A stretch of DNA of 64,000 nt, from positions 186,001 through 250,000 of the forward strand of contig JAGVSM010002893.1 in NCBI GenBank assembly GCA_022494885.1, read 5' to 3'. The stretch comes from Micrasema longulum. Taxonomy: Eukaryota; Arthropoda; Insecta; Trichoptera; Brachycentridae. Numbering within the stretch: the stretch's first letter is position 1; each line of letters starts with the position of its first letter. Shown piece after piece: positions 37,401 through 49,400 of the stretch. The position numbers and the translations under genes were made by a program. The notes under the pieces are model-generated. The model made no database searches and was not told where the DNA came from. It saw nothing but the letters and a program-made list of their open reading frames with translations.

Positions 37401-40400
37401 CGAATAATAATAGGAATGCATCTTTGCCCAGAATCGTAAATAATTATAACACGTTTTTTGCTGAAAAAGATATATATTTCCTCAGTTTAAACAAATTAAA
37501 AGAAAATGCTAGAACCCTAATTAAAAATAATAATTATAATATAATCCAACTGTACCTACCGAATATTGTATTTTTCGTGCACTTTAATGTTTTCATTATT
37601 TCCTCTTGTTTGAAAGAAGAAAGAAGGGAGGACTGAGAGCTCCGTATTACTCCGTATATCTATCCGCCGACAAAATAATTTTTAAGTAAACAAAAAACTT
37701 TTTTTTTCATTTTTTTAATTATTTCATTATTATTGTAGTATTTTATTTTTTTTACGTGTGGAATGATGCGGAGTGGCTATTTTAATGGAAACTTTATTTG
37801 GCCTATAATTTTGGTTTATTTGTGAATATTTTTTTTTGTTGTAATGGCTGTTGTTTTATTTTATTAAACAAAATAAAAAAGAATAAGATTCAATTTCTGT
37901 TTCATATTTTTGAATTCTATATACTCCTTTTTTTAAATAAATCATTTGAATTTTACAGCGATGAAACTCGTAACTGGTTGCTCTAAATTTATGAATTTAT
38001 GTATAGCTCGTCTTTTATTTACATGATTAGTTTATTTGTTTATTTATAGTTTTACATTGTTTGTATTATTTGTTTTATACAAAATAATGTTCCCTCACTG
38101 GAGTGTCCCGTGCCGAGGGTATCATTTTATAAAATGTGAAACATGCCTTAGATTAGCTATTTAACAAAGTTAACATAATAATAACAATAAAAAAAAGTAA
38201 TTAATCCAATTAATCTAATTATCATTAACATAATAAACAATAAATGTAATATTAATATTTATTAGTAATATAATAATATTCAATTTCATTAATTAAAAAA
38301 AATACTTACTTGTTTATTTTTATTACTTTATACTTGTTTTTATTTTTTTACTATTATATCAAATTGCTCTGTAGTATTGGCAAATACGCATTTCATAGAT
38401 ACATATTTTTATTTCTTTTTTTTTCGTGATAATATATGCTTGCTTGTTTATTAATTTAACTTAAAAATGTATTTCTTGCTTACCGTAACACTTTATTTAT
38501 TGTTTGCCTTACAGAATTTATTTCATAAGCTTATATCTTTGCATTTTTTGTTCATATGCTTACTGTTTTTTCTTGCATACCTTGGTTATTATTGTTTTTT
38601 TTTTTACTTTGTAAAACTTTTTATCATAATCTTTTTAACTAATTTCACAATTTTTTTCTTTATATTCTGTTTATTATTTAGTATGTTAGCATGTATTTCA
38701 TTTTTATTTTTTGTAAATGCCTTTTGGGCGTAATGAACAAAATAAATCAATAAAAACTAAAATAATCATAAAAAACATAACCAATATATATAGACCAATA
38801 GAACAAATTTCATAAAAAGTACACAAATTTTACCTATTTGGCTTGATCCACTCATCGATCCGTAGGCAACCCACCTCCACTGTCCATTTCTTAATAGTTA
38901 TTTTATATTGTATAACTGACTAATTGTCTTTATGGATAATGAAAGTAGATTGTACACTTTAACCGAGTAGTAGGCCAATCCTCTTTGACCGAAGGTTGTA
39001 TTTTTTTTTTGCAGCATCAGGGTGAAGTATCTAGTAACTCTTGTATGTATTTGTAACGGAAGGTAAAGAATAATGTTTACGTGCGTATAGTAACAGAGCT
39101 TTTACATAAAGTTGTTTTATATATTTAACATTAAGATTTTTTAATATACCGAGGGAGCTGGTTCTGATTGAGACTCTTAATATAATTTTTATTAAAGCTT
39201 TTTATCAATTGTTATTTGCTTGATCAGTGTGTCATTTGCACATCCCCATCCAATTATCCCATATTCCAAAACTGATTGAGTTATTGCGTTATATATTTTT
39301 ACAAGTTTTTTTAAGCTAATTATATTTCTTATAGTTTTAAAAATGTCATTAAAAAAGTAATTACAATGAACTTTTACCAAGAAATTTCAACATTAAACTT
39401 GAATGCCTAATGAATGATTGTTTTCAGGGAATCACCATCGGCATTCACTCTGGCGAAGTGGTGACCGGAGTAATTGGTCACAGAATGCCTCGTTACTGCT
39501 TGTTCGGTAACACGGTGAACCTCACGAGCAGGTGTGAGACAACAGGTCTCCCGGGAACTATCAACGTTTCTGAAGATACGTACAGGTATGTGGTTCCATA
39601 GAATTTAGAAAAGTCCAGAATGAGCGCGGAATCATATTTGAATACATCGGACTGTGTCCAATAATTCGCCCACTATGCCCTACTTTTGCCGCGCGCATTC
39701 GTGAGGTCGCACCGTCATATTGATTGATGGGAAAAAAAACATTACACAAATAAAGGTAAAGAAAAAAGCAATCTGTTTATTTCTCTAAAAATTTTTTGTG
39801 CACGCGGAAATATTGATTGACACAACAGAGTAAATAATTCAAGTGTCATTTAATTAAAGTAAATGAATTAATAAACTTTGAATTTAAAATATAAAACGAA
39901 TTTTATTTTACATAAAACGCATATTTTTATATCATGTTAAATAATATTTGATGTTTTAAAAATAATGTTGGTCAAATGTCCACCACAGTGTTATTTAATC
40001 CGAGATCCAATTTTCATTAATTCTCTCATTAGGTGAGCAAAGTAGGGTAAAAAAAAATACTACCCTGGCAACACTAACGAAATTTTCAATTTTTTCTTCG
40101 ACAATCCTACAGATGGAAAAAAAAAACAATTTTTAAGTAATGCATTTGTTGTATACACATTCATTTGCTAATTACACATGAGATGTGATTGCATCGTGTT
40201 TCTTTAAGATCCTAGCAGTATTTATACACTTTAAAAAGGCACAACACGGTATAGTTGAATTCAAATCAGGAGTTGCGTACTGAGCGGCGTCTACAAGGAA
40301 ACTAATGGGTCAAAACGTAGATCTACTCATTTATGAGTAGTTGAGTCGCCATCTGTTTGATGTGTCATTCTATGTCAATCGCATAAATCACATTGAATCA

Positions 40401-43400
40401 GTCCAACATCGCTTGCTTCGAAAAATAGCGTGGATGCACGGACTAGAGAGAGATAATTATTCTTATGCTGAAATAGAGTCAATGTTTAATATTTCTAGTC
40501 TACAAAAACGTAGAACTAATATTGACTCCATATATGTATATGTTCGGCATACTAAATGGTATAATCGATGTTCCATCATTACTGGGACAAGTAAAATTCA
40601 ATGTTCCGACTCGTAGATTGAGAAACAATGAAGTACTGTTCATCGATCAGCATAGAACAAACTATGGCCTAAATTCTCCAATGACCCGCCTTTGTCGTAT
40701 TGTTAACTCAAGACAAGATCTGGACTTTTTTGGTTTAAGTTTAAAACGATTTAAACGAGCACTAAATAAATAGATCTTGTCTCAAAGTCCCTTATGTGTG
40801 TCAATGCTTCTTTCTTTTTTTAAAAATGTTTTAAACTATTTTTTTATTGTAATATTTAAACCTTATAAATTGTATACATGGACAGTGTCCGTTAATAAAT
40901 AAATAAATAAATGTGCGTATGCGGTTTCTGGACTATTCTTAATTTTATGTGTGGTTCATTGCATAATGCATAAATATGTAATAGTCAATTGAGATCAATG
41001 TTTAATGATAATATTATGATGTAATAACATCATAATATAGTTTCTTTTATTTCTTACAAGAAATTATGGAAAAATAGGTAATAAATGAAAAAACGGAATA
41101 ACTTTGTCGCGGTTTGCACATTAATTTTGATTATCATTATAACAACATAATTATCATTATAACATTATCATTATAACATAGAAACAAACAAACCATCACG
41201 CCAATTAGGCAGATAGGATAACACGCCATATCGCTCTGTCTTTGCACACATACCTCCCATTCTCTACATCCATACTAGTGTTGTAGATAAATAATCTAGT
41301 AAGATGCACGGATTCGTACTTCAAAAATGTTCATACAATATTTCAATATATACTTCTTAACGCTGCACATTTTATTATTCGCTAGTCCGCAGCATACAAG
41401 AATACTGTTCCATAATTTGGAACCCTTCTGAATCAAACCACTGAATCCAAAAGTCCGCCCTCTACCCGACATCTCGCCTACGCGCATGCGTGTAATGGCC
41501 CCGTAATGTTGCCAGACCGTGAACAATATACACAAATAAAATATAAGTTTGTGTTATGTTGTGCTATATTTTATAACAAAAAATATTTCACTGACTGGGC
41601 TATAAAAAAACATGTAATTTTATTGGACAAAGGAAAAATTTTTTAATTGAATAATGAAGTAAATGAATACCGTTTAATATAACACTAAGATTTATTAATA
41701 GAAATCAGGGTAAAAAATTCGACTACCCTTTCAATACTAACAAACTGTTCACAAATTTATTTAACAATCTGACAGATGGTAAAATAATTGAATTCTTAAA
41801 TAAAATTACTTGTGAATTTGCTTCTTGCCCATGAAATGTGACCCTACCGTGTTCCCTTTTAATTCCAGCAGTTTTTTGATACTTGCAAACGACACAACAC
41901 GGCATAATTGATTTAAAATTTGCAGTTGCGTACTAAACCGGCTCTATAGAGCACCTAATAGCCAAAACGCTCAGACGCTGAAGTCTTTGTTGGCATTTTT
42001 TCCAATTTATGTTATAGCTTAATTTTAAGATGTATTTTTCTTAAGTGTATTTTTGTAATTATATTTCTATGTAAATAATATATGTATGGAAAAAAAACCT
42101 AGAACTACTCATTCGTGAGTTGTTTAGTCGGATTCAGTATGATGTGCGTGTGAGGTTTTGGGACTTTTCGAATTCTATGTTAGAAAGCGATTTTTGAGAT
42201 ACTCGTACATTAAAGAAAATTATTATTATTCATACTTGTATCCATCAATATTTCTAGCAGGAATGCTGACTTGCAACACTTTATATTTTAATTTGTATTT
42301 ATTTATTTATTTAATCCAATATAAAATACAAATACATAGTTTAGAAAAATGTTTATACACTAGGTACATTCAATATAATTTTATTTTTACATATAGATGT
42401 AGCCACTCCACTGGCCCACAGGCACGTTCCGGAGTGTCAGGGTATTATTTATTTTTTACATAATTGTACATACTTTCACATTAATTATGTGAAGAAATTC
42501 AAAAAAAATAAAAAAATATAGAAAAACATACCTACATTAATAAAACTAAAAAGGATTTTCAAGAAACTAAAATTATATTCTTATATATGAAACATATTTC
42601 TCAGCTTCCTGTTTAATCTTTTAAGCAATCCATTTATGGACTGACACCTAATTTTTTATTACTTATAAGCTTTTTCTAGCTATTTTTACTTATATTTGTT
42701 TTGAAGGGAGAGTCAGGAAAGGAGTCAAACGCATCATTTACATTACTAATATTGTAAACGCTTATTAACTTATTTGTTGTAAAATATAAGAACTTAGGGT
42801 TATTAAGATTATAAACTCATTTGTTGTAAAATCGGGTTTTGGTCCCGTGGCTAGTATTGCGGACTCACGAATCAGGAATCCGAGGTTCGAACCCCACTCT
42901 ATCTCAACTTGATTTCCATTTTCTAATGGTGAGTTATTTTCAACTCGTTGGAAATGGTCATCAAAATTTTAATATTTGTGTAAATCATAAAAACGCTAAT
43001 ATTTATTTTATTAAAAAAATATTTGAATATATATACAAATGAATCCAACAAAAAACCATAATAGGACTCGAACATAAAATGGTTAAATGACCCAATGAAT
43101 TAATATTTGTTTTTTAAATATTTTATGTAAACTGTATGAAACATTTTTTTTTTAAATAAATTTAAGAGCTGTCCTCACTAAGGAGACCTTCTCAAGAAGA
43201 ACTGTAGAGTGTTGTTTTCTTTTGTTACATATTACACATTTCATTAAAATATGTTTTGTTTCTTCTATCCTAACTTTCTTCAGCCAGAATTTGATTTATC
43301 TTTTAAAATATATTGTATGTTGTCAGTTAACTTAATCTCATTTGAAACCATATTTAAAAAATTGGCTGAAAAATAATACTAAGACCTTTGTCCTAATGTT

Positions 43401-46400
43401 TTAAAATGAGGAATATTGACAATTATATTTTTCTGGTCCTTGTTTCATATTAACATTCATGCTCTTTAATTGAATGTTTTCTTTACATGTTAATATTTAA
43501 TGGAAAACTGAGCTTAATTTTTACCAACTTCATGCAGTCTTTGAACAGGTACATAAGAATAACGATAAATACTAGAATAAATTTAATTTATTTACTGACA
43601 ATTCTTTATGGGATTCCATTTTAGTGATATAATAACTTATATTTAAATATAAGTTATCAATTAAAAATACTTTGTACACTTTCACTTATTTATTTGACCC
43701 ATTAGAGAGTTTCTATTTATTTTTATTTTATTAAAATAATTAAATATTTTTACAGTTTTAACATTTCAATTTTCATATTATTACCAAAATGAAAATCCTA
43801 CCAAGCCACTTTCTGTAGCTTGTTGGTGGAGATTATAATATATATATAAGATTATAGTTAAAGTGCTAATCAGTCGAATAAATAAGTGATGGTAGGCTTA
43901 GTATTTTTAATTGGTAACTTGTTTTAAAATATAAGTTATAAGATCACTAATTACTAGACTGGTAATATAATTTCACGCTGTAGTATTCAAAACGCAAGAT
44001 TTTGGTTTTTGGATTTATTAATTTTCGTCTTACGAAAAACAAAAGTTTTATTCTCAGACTCTAAATAGTAAATTTATAACAAATTGCCAATTACAACTGC
44101 TTTAAAATGAATAAAAAACGTTGTTTTCAAACATCACAGTGGGTACAGACAACTCTTTTACTTCTCAAAAATCAACACATGAAAAAATCAAAGGAATATG
44201 GATTTTCTGTAATGTGACCACTCTGCTAATGCCTAGACTTCCATATTCCCCTTTCAAAGGCGTTATCCATCTGTGAACACAGTAGTTGTTTGGTTTTCTA
44301 AAGTTTATTTCATTGTTTAATCTTCACAAAGATCTAAATATCTTTGCAGAGTACTTGGTATGGGCAATTTCCTAATTCCAAAAGGCAATTGAAAATTCTC
44401 CCATAGTGTATGTCTTACAGCACAACGACATAAATGCTTTAATTCCGTTGGCTTTAGTCCACATCTTGCCGAAGGTATCAAGTGGTCCTCCATTATGTAA
44501 GGATACCTTTCGAGCATTGTTCTGCGTTGATAGTTATAATCCTCTGGATAGTCAAAACCGTTGTATTCCTTCATGTCAACTGTCAATTTGACTGTTGGAA
44601 TTGCTCTAAGTATAACTCTTAAACAACTCACTAATTCGTATGGATATTTTCTATTAGATTCTTTTAATTTGTCTAGTATTGTTTCGACTGGATTTGTCGA
44701 CGCGTTCTCATCTGAAGTTAGCCGAGCTCCGAACCTAAGTAAAATCATAAGCATTTCAGAGCCGCCTATTTGTACCACGACACGAACAGGTGGCGCTTTT
44801 CCGCAACTTTCTAGTGGAACGTCGATAAAGCGGATAACTGTTTTACCATCGTTGTATTCAAGTCCGGCGTTCGTAGCGTGATCTAAGAAGTAAACCAGTG
44901 CGTGGACGTTCTCTTCTTTATCTTTGAAATCCGACTTCCAGCCGGCAATAAAGTGTGGCGCTGTTGTTCCGAAAATAGCCCCTAAAACGAATAAAATTAT
45001 GTGACAATAATGCGTAAATTTAGTGAATGTATTTTTATACAATAAATATTATGTGCATTTTTCAAAGGCATCAAGCTTTTTTTAAAATTACGCGGTACCA
45101 AAATTTAGATATCCTTATTCTTAGAGTAATCAACACGTCATCAAACATCAATAGCAAAATGTCAAATATTCTAACCATCTAGACGGCAAAAATTATGTTT
45201 ACGTGTTTGTAAAAAATACATATCTTTGACCCAACGCATGAACCAATATGTCATTTTGTAATCAACAATCAATGTTAGGTTTCTAATATAAAAAGATCGT
45301 AAACCTTATTGAAAATCTGTATTTTCAGAAAAGAAAGTGCGCAAAGTGAAAGAGTTCAGTGAAACAAATAAGACCGAGGATAAATAATGTGACACAAGTA
45401 ACAACAAATACGCGTTGACAGTTAACTGTATCACAGGCGTGTGCACATTTTTATGCATATGTAGATCTTGGTTTCATTAATAATTTGTTGAAAATAGGAC
45501 GTGTTCTGATTTTTCTAGATTTGACCACAGATTTCACCCAATATGTGTATTACAGGACACAATATTAATGAGGTCAAATTTTGCAGAAGATCTTATACCA
45601 TTTTTGGACCTATGTAGTATGAATTTAGGCATGGTCCAAACCAAAGAATGAGTATACATCTTAGTATTTGCGACTGGGCAAAAAAATTGCCACAAACTGA
45701 AAAATTGAGCAATAAATCTAAGCCTATTTTCTGACAGCAAAGTGTTTTCTGATAGCCGATCAAAGATACCTTATGTTTCAATCATTTTATCAAGTTTGTT
45801 ACTTTTATGCTTACCAAGAAAAAGCCTTTCGAATGTTTTTTCACAGCTATAAATCTCATCCAACAGCCTTGCCACTGTATAATTGTCCTGAAGGCTCCAA
45901 TCAAACGCTAATTTGGCGGCAATATACAGAACATTGTGGTATTTTCCCATCAGGCACACCTGTCCATTGTCATTTTTAGAGTTTTCGTGGTATCGCAACG
46001 CGGCTACAACAAAATGGCGACACGATGTCTCGTAATCGGCGACTTCGGTTTCTTCTGTAATTAAAAGATTTCACATATGTATATATTATACACTGTTTCT
46101 TTTACAAACCACTTATCAAACGAGACTCTTATTTATGTAAATTTATTTTATTTTATTCAGTAAAATACAGTACTTTATATTTAAAACTAAAACATGGATT
46201 TTTCAATATAAAAAAACTACTTAAGTTTTCATGAATTAAATCGAATAGTGATATATTATTAATAAATGTATCATTTGAGGCAATATAAAATGTTTTTAAA
46301 TAAAACAATAGTAAAATGTACTTATATGCCAGAATCATGATCATCATCAGTGGTGCATAAGGCAAAGGTAATTAGTAAACCAAATGCAGAATAGTTTGAT

Positions 46401-49400
46401 TATCGATTATGTGATGGTAAAGTGATGAAACGCTAATGTAAGCAGTTCATAAACAATTAAATATAACAGTTCAATTTTATTTAAATCAATATTTCTCGAT
46501 TTTCTATCAGAAATCGAACCCAGGACCTTAATAATCGTTGGCGTACGAGCCAAACACTACACAACTAGGTGGACTTATCTTAACTCGTTTTTTTTTATTT
46601 GGGAGAGCAGCCTATTACATTAATTTAACAAAACATTTTATTTTCTTTTTATTTAGATTCTGTTGTAAATGATAATATTTTTAACATCTTTTTAGAAGGG
46701 TGTCTGAGTCTTTTGTTTAAAGTTTATTGTATAATTTTAGCCCCTCGTTTATTAGTCACATTTGACCTGGTATCGTTTTTTAATATTTATTTTATTTTAT
46801 TTAAAAATTCAACAAGGATCCATAAAATACATACAATTCGTAAGTAAACATTGCTAACATTCTTTATATGTATCCTCAATTATAGAACTCCGCCATTATT
46901 CAAAAATTATATAAAATAAGCATGAAGCTTAATTAAATGAATTTAAGTAATAATAAAGATTAAGTTAAAAAAATATTATTAAGCTTGCGTTAAATAAATA
47001 AAATTGAGTTAACGATAAGAAAATATATTTTTTTAAAGAAAAGAAAGGAAAAAAAAAACATGAAAAAAGTAATAAAATAAACTAAAATTAATTTACATAC
47101 ACAAAAAAAAGATTAAACATTTGATTTATGAAACTATTTATTAAATAATAACAGTAATATTTTTTTATAATCATTCGCTCTATCATGATAAATGTTAATG
47201 TTAACTTTTTTTCTATTTCGTTATAGAGTCTTAACATTTTTAAAAGAGGGTTAAAATGTGCCATATTGTTTGTAAAAATTGGAAAGTTAAAGGAATCAGG
47301 TGATTTCAGACACCTACGGGAACGTACAATGACACATTTTGAACACAAAACACTGAATCAACATTTTTTAAAATTATATTATACAAGTAGTCATATCTGT
47401 AATATGTTTCCTAGTTTTTAACTCTTCAATTTTAAAATACTCCAAGCGCTCTTCGTAACATTGAAGTGTTCAGCCCATATTTCACTTAAATGAAAAAGAA
47501 CAAAGGATTTTTTTATGTACTGTTTCAATTATATTTTTTTAAATCACATAATAAGGTGACCAAACAATACATCCGAATTCCATATTGCTACGTACAAGAG
47601 AATTATACAAACAAATTATTGATGCTGCATTTTTAAGTGGCTTGGATATTTTGTGTATGAAGCCCAACATTTTTAAAGATTTGTCAACAATACAAAATTG
47701 TATGTGACACTGTTTTTTTATTCTCGTATTGTGTTCTGGATCTATTTCACACTCAGAACTGTTTTCGTCACCCGCCTAAACTCAGAGAAAATAATTGTTT
47801 AATTTTACTGAGTTATTTGCAAATCTCAAATATAATAAATGTTGTCAAGTTGCGGAAGTTGTTGACCTCGCTCTTTCATGACATTGGTCGTAGGGAGTCA
47901 GAAAAGTTAATGCATGCTACGGATTGGTTATTTTTACTGGATGTCGAAAATAAAATTTGAAAATAAAGAATAGTTTTAAAATATATAGATATTCAGATGG
48001 CAACCATGAAGTTTCGCATTATAAATAATTTGTCAATGTTTTATGAATGTATGTATGTGTTTACGCATGGGTGTATGTACGTGTGTGTGAATGAACATGT
48101 GTGTGTGAATGTGCATGTGTTTATATGTGTATATATCGGTTGTCAGATGGCAGAAGGGACCATCTGTATTTTTTTTAAATGTTCAGGAGAGCTGAAATAA
48201 GACTTAATTTCATAACTTAAATCCACAAACATAAATATTTTCAAGTTACTTTTCAATGATAAAATACCATTCTAACTAATGCCGGTTTTTTTTCTTTTTT
48301 CCGTGTGTATTTACTGAAACATTAATTTAAACTTTTGAAAATTAAAACACAAAAAAAATAATCAGATGGTCCCTTCTGCCATCTGACTACAGATATATAT
48401 GTGTATATATGTGTATGTGTGTATGTATATGTATCAAAATGTGTTTGCAAGTAAGTTTATATTTTATTAGTTTGTGCTCTCTATTAATTTGTTAACTTTT
48501 ATCATATATTATAATGTAATTGCCTAGCTTGAAATGGGATATGTGGGTTCAACAAGGGTTTGTTGGCTGGGCAAAGTGAACGTTAGTTGTATTTTTGATG
48601 AATACGTGTAATGAAATAAATAAAAAAATAAAATAAATTCTGGTATCTTCCATCTATTTTTTGGGTGAATTCCGGGACAGCCATGATACCTCAGTCAATA
48701 TTTTTCCACATTGATTGACTATGGGAGAATATCAATCTTAACCCAAGGTCTTACTGCTTATAACTTGAGGTCCGGTGCAACTTTTTATAAGTTGTCCAAA
48801 TACCAAGCGAGTACATGAACAAAAAATAATAACAGTATAAAAATACAATCACTCATAATCACTATACACAGCAATAGAAACTCGTAGGTGTGTATAATAT
48901 TAAATATAAATACATAAAAACATTGTCCTAAATAAATTAATGAATGTTTATTTTAATAATTATTTCAATTTTCAAACCGTTTTCTAAAATTCGTAAATAA
49001 CCGCACAAAGACTTTCTTTCAAAAAGAGAAAAAAGTGTTCTTATAAATATTGTCCATTTAAATGTAGTTTTTTTTATTTTGACGAATATCACCGTATGAA
49101 TGAATTTTTAAAATGCGGCTGTATGAAAATTGGCAGAATTATGAATGTTACACAGTTTTTCTTTTAGACGATTTTTTTGAGTGGACTTTCAAATTATAAA
49201 CACATGGACTCGTCGAAGTTTAATAAATGAAGTTTATAGCAGAATACTAGTACAAGTTTTTCCTGTAATTTGAATGAGTTAATATAAAAAAAACGTTATA
49301 TTTTTGCTCAGAAAAATTTCTCTTGTGGCCCCAAGAATATTTTTTATCATAGATGACCATATTTAGATTCCAAAATGGAAGTCATTTTCAGGAAAGGTGT

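Larger units (their letters stand above)
35665..39427 (+). other. sGC beta-1 intron 12
   Basis: 3.8 kb, mostly minus-strand retrotransposon remains (35898-36700, 38830-39385), a possible plus-strand RT remnant (37100-37640), and very T-rich low-complexity DNA at 37680-38750 in which I see no gene. Confidence 0.65.

Noticed and set aside
38467..38733. 88-aa highly hydrophobic plus-strand ORF that looks like a membrane protein
   Set aside because: Phe/Leu/Ile-rich only because the DNA is extremely T-rich here; no start context, no conserved pattern, and it is inside an intron.
44406..44881. Two plus-strand ORFs (61 and 106 aa)
   Set aside because: They lie entirely within the minus-strand ASB-like coding exon and are its antisense shadows.
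45534..45781. Two overlapping minus-strand ORFs of 68 and 62 aa next to the ASB-like exon
   Set aside because: They lie in or at the edge of the 833-nt intron between two exons that join in phase. No domain was recognised.
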